Positions 8,904-18,275 of a stretch of 64,000 nucleotides of DNA are shown here, piece by piece. The stretch is from Phycisphaerales bacterium UBA854 (GTDB taxonomy: Bacteria; Planctomycetota; Phycisphaerae; Phycisphaerales; SM1A02). The notes below the pieces were generated by a model, which ran no database searches, was not told where the DNA came from, and saw only the letters and a program-made list of their open reading frames with translations. The stretch lies in contig DBGM01000030.1 in the NCBI GenBank assembly GCA_002295885.1, forward strand, positions 27,848-91,847, written 5' to 3'. The translations under genes and the position numbers were made by a program. Numbering within the stretch: the first letter of the stretch is position 1; each line of letters starts with the position of its first letter.

Positions 8904-10952
8904 ATGGCAGCCAGATCCCGCTCGAAACGAGCCCGCATCACCCCCGAGTCCCTGAAGGATCTCGTCTTCGTCTCCGACCCGCAGGTCAGCCCCGACGGAA
9001 GCCGGGTGCTCTTCACCCGCAAGGTCATCGGAGATCGGAACGCGTACGAGACCAGTCTCTGGACGGTCTCCACCCGACGGGGTGATCCGAAACCGTTCAC
9101 GCACGGCCCGCGGGACAGCCGCGGCCGCTGGTCGAAGGACGGCTCCCGGATCGCGTTCGTGTCCGCACGCGACAAGGACATCCCGCAACTCCATGTGATC
9201 GAGGCCGACGGCGGTGAGGCTCGGCAGCTCACCCACCTCCCCCAGGGCAGCATCGGAGCCTTCCACTGGTCCCCCGACGGCCGACGGATCGCCTTCACCT
9301 TCCGTGAACGCGAGCAGGACTGGACGCGCGAGGCGATCGACCATCGGAAGGAGCACGGCCTGACGCCGCCCCCGCGCGTGCTGCACAACACGATGTACCG
9401 CCTGGACGGCGACGGCTACTTCAATGCCGAACGCTACAAGCTCTGCATCGTGGACACCGCCACCGGCGACCATCGGATCCTGTACGACAAGGACACCATC
9501 GGATGGATGTCCTTCGACTGGTCCCCCGACTCGAAGCGACTGGCCGTGACCTCGGTGCGGAATCGCCGGGGCGTCCTGGCATCGTGGGACAGCCAACTGC
9601 TCACCATCGACGCCGACGACGGCTCGATCACCCACCTCGACGCCGTTCCTCGCGGCCCGAAGACCTCGGTGAAATGGTCACCGGACGGCCGACACCTTGC
9701 GTGGGCGGGCCGTGAGGGCAAGGACGGCAGCTATTCCACCGAGAACCTCGAACTCTGGACATGCTCGGCGACCGGACGCAAGCCCCACGCCCTGACCGCC
9801 GGGACGGACTGGTGCCTGATGGCGTGCGCCCTGTCGGACAGTGCCGACGTCTCGTTCGATCCGAACTTCCAATGGTCCGCCGATTCGAAGCGGGTGCTGG
9901 CGGCCATCGGCTGGCACGGCCAGTCGCACGTCGCATCGATCCCCCTCAAGGGCGGCCGCCCGCGGTTCCTGACCGACGGCCGGAGGGTGATCACCCCGGG
10001 GAACAGCTCCGCGGACGGACGGCTGATGGCCATGATGATCGACGATCCCTCGGCTCCGCCCGAGATCCATGTCGGTCGGGTCGGAGCCACCTCCGTCTCC
10101 ACCCGCCGTCTCACCGGCTTCAACGACGCCTGGGTCGCCTCCCACCACGTGCGCAAGCCTTCGGTGCGGTGGGTCCGATCCACCGACGGGACCCGCGTTC
10201 AGACCTGGGTCATGACGCCGGTCGGCCATCGATCCGGTCGTCGGCATCCGGCCGTGCTCGAGATCCACGGGGGCCCCCACGCCCAGTACGGAGAATGCTT
10301 CTTCCACGAGTTCCAGGTACTCGCCTCCGCCGGCTACCTGGTGGTCTACAGCAACCCCCGGGGCAGCAAGGGATACGGACGCGACCACACCTCGGCCATC
10401 CGGGGCAGTTGGGGCGGCAAGGACTGGGAGGACATCAATGCCGTCAAGGAGTTCATGCAGCAGCACCCGTCGATCAACCCCGACCGCATGGGCGTCATGG
10501 GCGGAAGCTACGGCGGCTACATGACCCTGTGGGTCATCGGTCATACCACCGACTTCGCCGGAGCCATCACCGACCGGTGCGTGTCCAATCTGGTCAGCAT
10601 GGGCGGCAACAGCGACTTCGTCTACAAGCCGGACGCCTACTGGCCGGGCGCATTCTGGGACTGCCCGGACCAGTTGTGGCAGTCCAGCCCCATCCGGACC
10701 ATGGGACGGGTGAAGACCCCCACGATGATCATCCACTCCGAGGGCGACCTGCGGTGCAATGTCGAACAGGGCGAGCAGGTCTTCGCGGCCCTGCAGATCC
10801 GCGGCATCCCGTCGGTCTTCGTCCGCTATCCGCGGGAGACGAGTCACGGCATGAGCCGCAACGGCCCCCCGGACATGCGGCTGCACCGGCTGCACCAGAT
10901 CCTCGACTGGTGGTCGGAGCATCTGGCACCGCGAAGAAGGAAGCGACGATGA
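8904..10952 (+). CDS. S9-family prolyl oligopeptidase-like peptidase
   Basis: A 682-residue protein. The N-terminal two thirds form a beta-propeller built of WSPDGRRIAF-like blades (WSKDGSRIAF, WSPDSKRLAV, WSPDGRHLAW, WSADSKRVLA). The C-terminal alpha/beta hydrolase has the nucleophile Ser in GGSYGGY (about residue 534), the acid in HSEGDLRC and His in ETSHGMSR, as in acylaminoacyl peptidases and dipeptidyl peptidases. No signal peptide is seen, so a cytoplasmic peptide-trimming role is likely. AAGGAGC lies 5 nt before the ATG at 8904. The stop overlaps the btpA-family start (ATGA). Confidence 0.9.
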   Translation: MAARSRSKRARITPESLKDLVFVSDPQVSPDGSRVLFTRKVIGDRNAYETSLWTVSTRRGDPKPFTHGPRDSRGRWSKDGSRIAFVSARDKDIPQLHVIEADGGEARQLTHLPQGSIGAFHWSPDGRRIAFTFREREQDWTREAIDHRKEHGLTPPPRVLHNTMYRLDGDGYFNAERYKLCIVDTATGDHRILYDKDTIGWMSFDWSPDSKRLAVTSVRNRRGVLASWDSQLLTIDADDGSITHLDAVPRGPKTSVKWSPDGRHLAWAGREGKDGSYSTENLELWTCSATGRKPHALTAGTDWCLMACALSDSADVSFDPNFQWSADSKRVLAAIGWHGQSHVASIPLKGGRPRFLTDGRRVITPGNSSADGRLMAMMIDDPSAPPEIHVGRVGATSVSTRRLTGFNDAWVASHHVRKPSVRWVRSTDGTRVQTWVMTPVGHRSGRRHPAVLEIHGGPHAQYGECFFHEFQVLASAGYLVVYSNPRGSKGYGRDHTSAIRGSWGGKDWEDINAVKEFMQQHPSINPDRMGVMGGSYGGYMTLWVIGHTTDFAGAITDRCVSNLVSMGGNSDFVYKPDAYWPGAFWDCPDQLWQSSPIRTMGRVKTPTMIIHSEGDLRCNVEQGEQVFAALQIRGIPSVFVRYPRETSHGMSRNGPPDMRLHRLHQILDWWSEHLAPRRRKRR

Positions 10953-11767
10953 CCACACCGAACGCGACGCGTCGAGCCACCGAGATCTTCGGTGCCCCCA
11001 AGGCACTGGTGGGGATGATCCATCTGCTTCCGCTCCCGGGCTCGGCGGCCGGCTGCGAATCATTGCAGGCGGTGATCGATCGCGCCATGCACGAGGCCGA
11101 TCTCATCAAGGCGGCCGGGTTCGACGCCATCCTGATCGAGAACACCCACGACCGCCCCTATCTCCGACGGAACGTGGGACCGGAGGTCGTCGCCGCGATG
11201 TCGGTCATCAGCCGCATGATCGCCGACTCCGTCGGGCTCCCGCTGGGCATCCAGGTGCTGGCCGGTGACAACCGGGCGGCCCTGTCCGTGGCCCTGTGCT
11301 GCGGAGCGCGGTTCATCCGGGCCGAAGGCTTCGTCTTCTCCTCGATCGCCGACGAGGGCCTCTTCGACGTGGCGGATGCCGGCCCGCTGCTCCGCTACCG
11401 TCGGGAGATCGGAGCCGAGCACATCGCCGTCATGGCGGACATCCAGAAGAAGCATTCCTCCCACGCCATCACCGCCGACTGCGACACCTGGGATCACGCC
11501 TCCGCCGCGGACTACTGCCTCGCCGACGGCATCGTGCTCACCGGCAAGACCACCGGCACGTCGATCCGCTCCGAGGAGCTCGAAACGGCCCGGCAGGCCG
11601 TCGACCTTCCCATCTGCATCGGCTCCGGCGTCACACCGTCCTCGGCCCGCGACCTGTTCCGTCACGCGGACGCTCTGATCATCGGCTCCGCGCTGAAGAC
11701 CGGCGGTGACTGGCGCAACGAGATGCAGCCGGACCTGCTCGCGGAATTCGCCGACGTCCGCCCGTGA
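10949..11767 (+). CDS. BtpA/SgcQ-family protein
   Basis: A 272-residue TIM-barrel-like protein. GMIHLLPLPGS near residue 22, ENTHDRPY, RAEGFVFSSIADEG, DIQKKHSSH and LTGKTTGT are BtpA-family signatures. BtpA was first linked to photosystem I accumulation in cyanobacteria; homologues in non-photosynthetic bacteria have no settled function and resemble nucleoside or sugar-phosphate processing barrels. Its start overlaps the S9 peptidase stop by 4 nt, so both are co-translated. Its stop directly abuts the stop of convergent kbl, forming a shared TGATCA. Confidence 0.88.
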   Translation: MTTPNATRRATEIFGAPKALVGMIHLLPLPGSAAGCESLQAVIDRAMHEADLIKAAGFDAILIENTHDRPYLRRNVGPEVVAAMSVISRMIADSVGLPLGIQVLAGDNRAALSVALCCGARFIRAEGFVFSSIADEGLFDVADAGPLLRYRREIGAEHIAVMADIQKKHSSHAITADCDTWDHASAADYCLADGIVLTGKTTGTSIRSEELETARQAVDLPICIGSGVTPSSARDLFRHADALIIGSALKTGGDWRNEMQPDLLAEFADVRP

Positions 11768-12994
11768 TCAGGACTCGGACTTGAGGACCCGGAGCGCCTC
11801 GACCAGCCGATGGATGTGCTGGGATTCGTGGGCCGCGGAGATCTGGACCCGGATCCTCGCCTCGCCCTCGGGGACCACCGGATAGCCGAAGCCGATTGCG
11901 AAGACGCCGGCTTCCAGCAGTCGATTGCTCATGCTGATCGCCGTCGCGGTCTCCCCCACGATGATGGGACAGATCGCGGTGGGCGATTCGAGGACTTCGA
12001 ACCCCACGTCGCGGATGCCCGCCCGGGCCGCAGCCACGTTGCTGCGCAGCTTTGCGACCCGCTCGGGTTCGCTCATGAGGATCTCGATGGCCTTGGTCGC
12101 GCTGCAGGCGACCGTCACCGGCAATGCATTGGAGAACAGGGTGGGACGACCGCGCTGCACGATCAGATCGATGGCCGCACGCGATCCCGCGATGTAGCCG
12201 CCGGCTCCGCCGCCGAGGGCCTTGCCGAGCGTACCGGTGAACAGATCGATGTCCGAACCCTTCATCCCCCAGTATTCATGGGTGCCACGGCCCGTTTCGC
12301 CCATCACACCGGTTCCGTGGGAGTCGTCGACCACGAGCATGGCCCCGAACTCGTCGCAGAGGGCGCGGATCTCGGGGAGATTGCCCAGGTCGCCCTCCAT
12401 CGAGAACACCCCGTCGGTCACCACCCACATCACGCCCGTGACGGCCTCGCTGGCCCGGGCCTCCTCGAGGACGCGGCGGAGATCCGTCATGTCCGAGTGC
12501 CGGTACACGGCCTTCTGGACGCCCTTCTTGATCACCGTCGCCAACCGCATGCCGTCGATGATGCACGCGTGGTTGAGGGCATCGGAGATGATGATGTCGC
12601 CCGGATCGCACAGGGTCGGGAACAATGCCTCCGACGCCGTCCAGCAGGACACGAAGGTGTAGCTGGCCTCGACTCCGAGCATCTCGGCGATGGTCGACTC
12701 CAGTCGCTCGTGCGGCTCGAAGGTTCCGCAGATGAACCGGACGGACGCCGTGCCGGCACCGTACCGCTGCAGCCCCTCGATGCCCGCGGTCACCACGTCC
12801 GGATGATTGGCCAGTCCGAGGTAGTTGTTCGAACAGAAGCAGTCGACCTCACCGTAGCCGCGCAGCGTGATGCTCGGGCCCATCGCCCCTTCGATCGTCT
12901 GGAGATGCTTGAGCTGGCCGGTGGCGTCCAGTTCGGAGAGGATGGCCTCGGTTCGCTGCTTGAAACAGGTTGATCCGTCGGTGGCGGTGGTCAT
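11768..12994 (-). CDS. kbl: Glycine C-acetyltransferase (2-amino-3-ketobutyrate CoA ligase)
   Basis: A 408-residue class-II alpha-oxoamine synthase. Visible features are SNNYLGLANHP, the DDSHGTGV motif and the Schiff-base Lys K258 in TGTLGKALGG. It cleaves 2-amino-3-ketobutyrate with CoA to glycine and acetyl-CoA. It lies 9 nt downstream of the threonine dehydrogenase gene on the same strand, and the pair makes the two-step threonine degradation pathway. Other enzymes of this fold (BioF, HemA) are less likely given the neighbour. Confidence 0.93.
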   Translation of the reverse strand: MTTATDGSTCFKQRTEAILSELDATGQLKHLQTIEGAMGPSITLRGYGEVDCFCSNNYLGLANHPDVVTAGIEGLQRYGAGTASVRFICGTFEPHERLESTIAEMLGVEASYTFVSCWTASEALFPTLCDPGDIIISDALNHACIIDGMRLATVIKKGVQKAVYRHSDMTDLRRVLEEARASEAVTGVMWVVTDGVFSMEGDLGNLPEIRALCDEFGAMLVVDDSHGTGVMGETGRGTHEYWGMKGSDIDLFTGTLGKALGGGAGGYIAGSRAAIDLIVQRGRPTLFSNALPVTVACSATKAIEILMSEPERVAKLRSNVAAARAGIRDVGFEVLESPTAICPIIVGETATAISMSNRLLEAGVFAIGFGYPVVPEGEARIRVQISAAHESQHIHRLVEALRVLKSES

Positions 12995-13003
12995 GGCGAG
13001 TCC

Positions 13004-14038
13004 TCAGGCCTTGGCGTAGTGGGTCTGGATGCTGGGTACGATGTAGTGTTCGAATGCCTCCTCCAGGGACCATCGGGGACGGTATCCCCAGTCCGAGGCG
13101 GCACGCGAACAGTCGACGTCGGCGGGCCAGGAGTCCACGATGTCCTGCCGATTCTCGTCGATCGCGTAGTCGACGGACGACGACGGGAAGTGGGTCCTGA
13201 TCACCTCGGCCACCTCACCGGCGGACGCGCTGAAGGCCGCCACGTTGTAGACCGAGCGGGACAGCTTCGATCGATCCGCCCGTCCGATCGCAAGCAGGGC
13301 GTCGACGCATTCGGGCATGGTCATCCACGGAATCCGGGCGGAGGACCGCACGAAACACGTGCCCGGATGCCCCGATGCCGCGGCGTGGATCATCTCGGGA
13401 ACGAAGTCGCTGGTGCCTCCGGTGGGCTTGGTCTCCGCGGCAATCACCCCCGGCAGACGAAGGCTGCGGAAGTCGATCAGCGCAGCTCCGCGATCGTCCG
13501 CCAGTCTGCGATAGTGGTTGGAGTAGTAGCGTCCGAGGTGTTCGCAGTAGAGCTTGTTGGCACCGTACATCGTCGTGGGAAGATTGCAGTCGTCCTCGCT
13601 GACGGCACCGGCACGCTCCTTGTGCTCCGCCCCGTCCATGCCGTACACGGCGATGGTGCTGGGCAGCACGAAGCGGACGGATCGCCCGTGGGAGGCGGAA
13701 TGGGCCGCCGCGAGCTTCAGCAGGTTCCAGGTGCCGCCGACGTTGACCTCGTGTGCGATCTCGGGCACATGCTCCGCCCGGGTCGAGAGCAGCGCGGCGA
13801 GATGGTAGATGTCGGTCACCTCGTGCATCGCGATGAGCTGCTGCATGAGCCCCTCGTCGCAGACGTCACCGACGTGGACCTCGTCGCAGAGCGACCGGGT
13901 GCCCTCGGGAATCTCCTTGAGATCCGTGGCGATGATGCGGATGTCGTCGTGTGTGCGGAGACCATGGACGAGCCCATGGCCGATCTCCCCCGCTGCGCCG
14001 GTCAACAGTACCGTTCTTCGCTTGGCTTCCGATGTCAT
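13004..14038 (-). CDS. SDR-type L-threonine 3-dehydrogenase
   Basis: A 344-residue extended short-chain dehydrogenase: NAD-binding TGAAGEIGHG from residue 13, DIYHLAALLS, and the catalytic Y158/K162 pair in MYGANK preceded by LPSTIAVYG. The LRLPGVI and DFVPEMIHAA regions fit the epimerase-like threonine dehydrogenase family rather than a sugar epimerase, and the adjoining kbl gene supports this. The product, 2-amino-3-ketobutyrate, would be passed to Kbl. AGGAGGC precedes the ATG by 6 nt, and a TACAAT lies at 14062-14067. Confidence 0.88.
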   Translation of the reverse strand: MTSEAKRRTVLLTGAAGEIGHGLVHGLRTHDDIRIIATDLKEIPEGTRSLCDEVHVGDVCDEGLMQQLIAMHEVTDIYHLAALLSTRAEHVPEIAHEVNVGGTWNLLKLAAAHSASHGRSVRFVLPSTIAVYGMDGAEHKERAGAVSEDDCNLPTTMYGANKLYCEHLGRYYSNHYRRLADDRGAALIDFRSLRLPGVIAAETKPTGGTSDFVPEMIHAAASGHPGTCFVRSSARIPWMTMPECVDALLAIGRADRSKLSRSVYNVAAFSASAGEVAEVIRTHFPSSSVDYAIDENRQDIVDSWPADVDCSRAASDWGYRPRWSLEEAFEHYIVPSIQTHYAKA

Positions 14039-14061
14039 CCGACGCTGCCTCCTGTCACCCC

Positions 14062-14067
14062 ATTGTA
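14062..14067 (-). promoter_or_regulatory. Candidate -10 (TACAAT) for the tdh-kbl operon
   Basis: The minus strand reads TACAAT 23 nt before the ATG at 14038, leaving room for a short leader with its AGGAGG ribosome site. No convincing -35 is seen. Confidence 0.4.
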
Positions 14068-14097
14068 CCCACGATCACCCCTTCGGCGGTCGCCTGC

Positions 14098-14103
14098 TAG
14101 GCT
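14098..14103 (+). promoter_or_regulatory. Candidate -10 (TAGGCT) for rlmN
   Basis: TAGGCT ends 8 nt before the rlmN ATG. There is no ribosome binding site in between, so a leaderless transcript is plausible. Confidence 0.35.
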
Positions 14104-14111
14104 GCTGTTCT

Positions 14112-15167
14112 ATGGACCTGCCCATCATCGATTCCGTGGCCCAATCCCCGCTGCAGTACACCTGCCGTGAATGGGAAGAACGCTGCCGGGAGGCCGGCCG
14201 GTCAGCCCAGTCGGCACGCACGGAATGGGTGGACTGCTTCAGACGAGGCGCCCTTCCGGAGGCGGCCGCCCGATCCACCTCCATCCGGTCCGTATCCAGC
14301 GGTGACGGCACCACGAAGTTCCTGATCCGACTCCCCGACAACCACGAGACCGAGTCCGTCATCCTCCCCCTGACCGGCAAGGGCGGGCGGGTCCGCAACA
14401 CGCTGTGCGTCTCGTCCCAGGTGGGCTGCGCAATGGGATGCCGATTCTGCGAGACCGCCCAGATGGGACTCATCCGAAATCTGTCCGTGGCGGAGATCCT
14501 CCTGCAATGGCACGTGGCCACCCATCACTTCAAGCAGGAGATCCGGAACATCGTCTTCATGGGGATGGGAGAACCGCTCGACAACGTGGAGGCGGTGATC
14601 GGGGCCATCCGGATCCTGACCGACCGCCGGGGGCCCTCGCTGGCATCCCGCAGAATCTCCATCTCCACCGTGGGGCGAATCGACGGCATTCGCACCCTGT
14701 CCGCCTTCCTGACCGACAGCGGCACCCGAAACCTCCGTCTGGCAGTGTCGGTGAACGCGGCCGACGACGAGACCCGATCCTCGATCATGCCGCTCAACCG
14801 GTCGATGAACATGGGAAAGCTGCGGGACGCACTGGCCGACTGGTCCACGACGCACGGCGGGACGCTGCTCCTGGAATACGTGCTGATCCCGGGGGTGAAC
14901 GACGATCCAACCTCGGCGGCACGCCTGGCCGAATGGGTCGGCGACCTTCCGGCCCGAATCAATCTCATCCCCTACAACCCGCGGCGGGACTCGCCCTGGC
15001 CCGCCCCGGACGAGGACCGGGTCGATTCCTTCCTGCGGACCATGCAGGAGGCGGGCCTCACCGTCCACCGACGGGTCACCCAGGGGCGGTCGCTGATGGC
15101 GGCCTGCGGCCAGCTCGGAAACGAGCACATCCGCAACCGGAGAAGGGTGTCACCGGAACTAGGGTGA
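14112..15167 (+). CDS. rlmN: 23S rRNA (adenine-2503) methyltransferase, RlmN-type radical SAM enzyme
   Basis: A 351-residue protein. The radical-SAM cluster motif is C106, C110, C113 in GCAMGCRFC, preceded by SSQV as in RlmN. NIVFMGMGEPLDN, ISISTVG and LLEYVLIPGVND are further RlmN/Cfr family motifs. It methylates C2 of A2503 in 23S rRNA and probably A37 of some tRNAs. It has no Shine-Dalgarno sequence and a -10-like hexamer immediately upstream. The gene overlaps the convergent secreted-protein gene by 9 bp. Confidence 0.9.
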   Translation: MDLPIIDSVAQSPLQYTCREWEERCREAGRSAQSARTEWVDCFRRGALPEAAARSTSIRSVSSGDGTTKFLIRLPDNHETESVILPLTGKGGRVRNTLCVSSQVGCAMGCRFCETAQMGLIRNLSVAEILLQWHVATHHFKQEIRNIVFMGMGEPLDNVEAVIGAIRILTDRRGPSLASRRISISTVGRIDGIRTLSAFLTDSGTRNLRLAVSVNAADDETRSSIMPLNRSMNMGKLRDALADWSTTHGGTLLLEYVLIPGVNDDPTSAARLAEWVGDLPARINLIPYNPRRDSPWPAPDEDRVDSFLRTMQEAGLTVHRRVTQGRSLMAACGQLGNEHIRNRRRVSPELG

Positions 15168-16706
15168 GGACCGTCCGTCACGCTGGCGTCGCATCAGCTC
15201 GTCGCGCATCGCCCGGCGTTCGTCGGAATCGAGTCGACCGTCCCGGTTGGTGTCGAACTCCTTGTACAACTCCTCCCGACGCCGGTCCGCCTCGCTTCGT
15301 CGCCCACCATCGTCGCGATCGCGTCGCCCGCGGGCCCGGGTGGTGCCCGGGAGTTCGCCGTACCGCTCGGAACCCAACACGGGCTCCAACTTCTCGGTGC
15401 ACTCCTGTTCGATTTCCTGACGCTCCCGGGTGAGCCCGTTGATGCCATTCGAATCGATGGTCTCGTCGAAGCGGACACCGGGAAAGGCCCCCGACCACAG
15501 CCGCATCTGCTCGAAGATCCACCGGGGGGCGGCCTGGGCTCGCAACGCGGCGTCCTGTCGAATCCGAACGGCATCGATCCCCTGCGAACAGTTCTCACGC
15601 AGGCTGATCACCGCCGACCGCTCCGCGTCGGTGAGATCGTCCCGCTCGAGGGCCGCATCCACGGCCCGATCGAACCGGCCCTTCCCCCAGACGGTGGCGT
15701 TGAACGAGCGATGCACCGCGGCGGCCAACTCGCCGCGGAGCGGCTCGGGCAGCGATTCGAGGAGCACGTCGAACACCGCAAGATTCACGTCGCGAACGGC
15801 GGTGCGGACGGCGGCCTCCTGTTCGATGATGGCTCGCATGCGGTTCCAGTCCCCCGCCTGCAACACTTCGGAGACCACGGGGGCCGCCTCGAGTTCGAAT
15901 CTCTCGCGGGCCGCCAGAGCGTCGTTCAGCCGACGGGCGTACGATTCCATGGTCGGCTTCAGCGCTTCGCGAAGCTCTCCCTCGGACAACCGCTCGTCCA
16001 AGAGTGCGATGAGATCCATGCGTTCCCCCTCGAGCCGTCCCCGTTGGGTCTGGACCCGTCGCCGGATCTCGGCCCGCGCGAGCCCCCATCCGGCGATCTG
16101 GTCCTCGGCCAGCACGGCGAGGACCGCTTCCTCGAATTCGTCCTCGAGTGCGGTGCGGATCTCGATCCACTCGCGGAGGATTGCCGCCTGCTCGCGCAGG
16201 AAGTCACCCCAGCGATCCGCGGTACCGGTGATCTCCTCCACCGCCTCCTGCTGCTTGGAGAGCTCCTCCATGCGCCTGGCGTACTGTTCACGGATCAGCG
16301 AGCGTTCCTCAGAAGTGGTGGCGTTTCGGATGTCCTGCGACAACTGTCGTCGCATCTCCTCGATCTGCTGCTGCATGGCCTCCTCGCCACGTCGCTGGCT
16401 GCCCACCGAACCGCCGGGTACGGGACGTGCGTCCTGCAAGCGGATGCGGATGTCGCGGGCCTGGTCGGCGAACTGGATGGCGTAGTCCTCGAATACGGTC
16501 TCGAGCACGAGAAGCGAACCGGCATCCAGCTCGATCGAGCGGACCGCCGATTCGATGTCGGAGGCGGTCAATGACGGGATCAGAACCGCATCGACGTCGA
16601 CCGAGCGTCCACGGCCCGAACCGCGACCGCCCCGGCGCTGTGCGGACGCATCCGCGGCCGCAACGGCGATAGCCAGCAATACCACTACGGTTCGGATCTG
16701 AAACAC
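15159..16706 (-). CDS. Secreted helical protein with C-terminal EF-hand
   Basis: A 515-residue protein starting at GTG, with GAGGTGA 4-5 nt upstream. The first 22 residues are a signal peptide ending ASAQ. Most of the rest is charged alpha-helix with many Glu/Arg heptad-like stretches, including a probable coiled coil at about 110-180. Near the C-terminus is a single calcium-type loop, DTNRDGRLDSDE, then a short helix. No enzyme domain is recognised. It shares size, a signal peptide and general helix layout with the following gene product, so the two may be distant paralogues. Export to the periplasm and calcium binding are inferred. Confidence 0.75.
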   Translation of the reverse strand: MFQIRTVVVLLAIAVAAADASAQRRGGRGSGRGRSVDVDAVLIPSLTASDIESAVRSIELDAGSLLVLETVFEDYAIQFADQARDIRIRLQDARPVPGGSVGSQRRGEEAMQQQIEEMRRQLSQDIRNATTSEERSLIREQYARRMEELSKQQEAVEEITGTADRWGDFLREQAAILREWIEIRTALEDEFEEAVLAVLAEDQIAGWGLARAEIRRRVQTQRGRLEGERMDLIALLDERLSEGELREALKPTMESYARRLNDALAARERFELEAAPVVSEVLQAGDWNRMRAIIEQEAAVRTAVRDVNLAVFDVLLESLPEPLRGELAAAVHRSFNATVWGKGRFDRAVDAALERDDLTDAERSAVISLRENCSQGIDAVRIRQDAALRAQAAPRWIFEQMRLWSGAFPGVRFDETIDSNGINGLTRERQEIEQECTEKLEPVLGSERYGELPGTTRARGRRDRDDGGRRSEADRRREELYKEFDTNRDGRLDSDERRAMRDELMRRQRDGRSSP

Positions 16707-16730
16707 GCGTCACCTCGTTTCATGCCCATC

Positions 16731-18167
16731 CTAGTCCCGATCACCAAGCCCCGTCCGGTCTCCGGCTCCCCGCAGGTAGACGACCCGGAATGCTCCGGGC
16801 GATTCGGCCGTCGACGAGCCGGGCCCGGCAATCAGTTCGGGCTGGTAGGCAGAAGGCGGTATGCGACCGAAGCGATCGGCACCCAGCAGGCCGAAGACCA
16901 ACGCGGTCGCCGATTCGTCCAGTTGACCAATCCCCTCTCGCAGGACGGCGGGGCGCCCGACGATCTCCTCCCGACCGGGAAGCACCGGGCCCATGAAGCC
17001 GTAGCAGCGGAGCATCGCTTCGGATTCGGCCGCGAGCAGGATCGCCTCCGACTCCGCCCGGCGGGCGACCTCGAGCCATTCGGCACGCAGGGGGCCGAGG
17101 GATTGCTCGTAGTCCTCGTTGAGTTCATCGAGTGTCCGGAGTTCTTCAGGGGTCAGCCCGAGATCCTGCGAATGACGTTGGACATGGCGCAGCAGTCGAT
17201 GAAAGGCGGTCGGACGGAAGACCTCCGGGTACATGGCTCGATCGGCGAGCGAGCGGAACCGCTCGGCATCCCCGTCATTCATGCACGTGCGAATCACCTC
17301 CAGATACCGATCGTTCACCTCGGCCAGCCTCCCGCGGGCCGACGCCTCCCGGCGGGCACCGTCGATCCACGGGCCGGGGGTCCCCATGATCCGTGCGTCG
17401 CGTTGCAGAGGACGGATGCGGGCAATGGTCCAATCACGCCCAGCCAGCATCTCGTCGTAGAGCTTGGCGTAGTCGAGCAGCACCCCGTGGCACGCCCGCG
17501 CCACGTCGCTGTCGCGCCCCCAGTGGTCGTAGACGATGCGGGCAAGGTCGACTCCTTCGCCGGGCAGCACCGGCCGCCACGGGGTGTTGCGCCGCCGCAA
17601 CGCACGGAAGACGGCGTCCCAATGCCCGGGTTCGCTCCGGTCACGGATCGCGTCGATCCCCCCCACCAGTGCCGTCCACTGCTGATCGTGCGCCGTATCC
17701 CAGGATGCCAGTTCACGGGTCCGCGGCGATGCAATCGGACCCGGCGGATCGGTGACCGCCAACTCCTCCAGCATCGACTCGCGAAGTGCCTTCGCCGCAT
17801 CATCCGACTCGCTTGACCGTGACAGTGCATCACGCACCGCACCTCGAAGCTCGTCCCGACGGATTGCAGCCGGATCGGTGGACACCTCGTAGGGGTCGGC
17901 GGCCGCCAACCGCTCGGCGAGGGCCCGGGTCTCACGCTCGACGAAGGTCAGGTAGTCCAGCACGATCTGATCAAGGATGACCTGCCGTTCATCGTCGAGT
18001 TGCAGCTCACGGGCGATCAACGGCGTATCGACGAACCGGATGCGGGGGGCGGCGTGCGGGCCCAGATCACGGATCAGCTCCGCCGCCGGTGCGGATGACG
18101 GCTGAACCGCCCCCGGAGCGATCGAGGCGATGGTCAACGCCAGCACTGTGAAGCCCATTCGAATCAT
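16731..18167 (-). CDS. Secreted helical protein of unknown function
   Basis: A 478-residue protein whose N-terminus (MIRMGFTVLALTIASIAPG) is a signal peptide. The mature part is predicted mostly helical, rich in Glu/Arg/Ala, beginning with a LQLDDERQVILDQIV-type segment. It carries no motif I recognise. It lies 24 bp upstream of the EF-hand protein gene on the same strand and is probably co-transcribed. The start at 18167 was chosen because it begins the signal peptide; an open extension runs to 18254 but contains charged residues that would spoil export. Confidence 0.7.
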   Translation of the reverse strand: MIRMGFTVLALTIASIAPGAVQPSSAPAAELIRDLGPHAAPRIRFVDTPLIARELQLDDERQVILDQIVLDYLTFVERETRALAERLAAADPYEVSTDPAAIRRDELRGAVRDALSRSSESDDAAKALRESMLEELAVTDPPGPIASPRTRELASWDTAHDQQWTALVGGIDAIRDRSEPGHWDAVFRALRRRNTPWRPVLPGEGVDLARIVYDHWGRDSDVARACHGVLLDYAKLYDEMLAGRDWTIARIRPLQRDARIMGTPGPWIDGARREASARGRLAEVNDRYLEVIRTCMNDGDAERFRSLADRAMYPEVFRPTAFHRLLRHVQRHSQDLGLTPEELRTLDELNEDYEQSLGPLRAEWLEVARRAESEAILLAAESEAMLRCYGFMGPVLPGREEIVGRPAVLREGIGQLDESATALVFGLLGADRFGRIPPSAYQPELIAGPGSSTAESPGAFRVVYLRGAGDRTGLGDRD

Positions 18168-18263
18168 CGCGCCTCCGGAACAAGAACGCATCGGACGGCC
18201 CCGGTATTGCCGCTGCGGAACGCCCATTCCATGATCGACCATGCCCGGGATCATCCATCATTC

Positions 18264-18269
18264 TATGCT
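18264..18269 (+). promoter_or_regulatory. Candidate -10 (TATGCT) for the YpdA-like gene
   Basis: TATGCT ends 6 nt before the ATG at 18276, with no ribosome binding site between; leaderless candidate. Confidence 0.35.
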
Positions 18270-18275
18270 GCGAAC

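Noticed and set aside
11810..12973. A 387-codon plus-strand frame opposite kbl.
   Set aside because: Antisense of a conserved enzyme; no start signal or domain.
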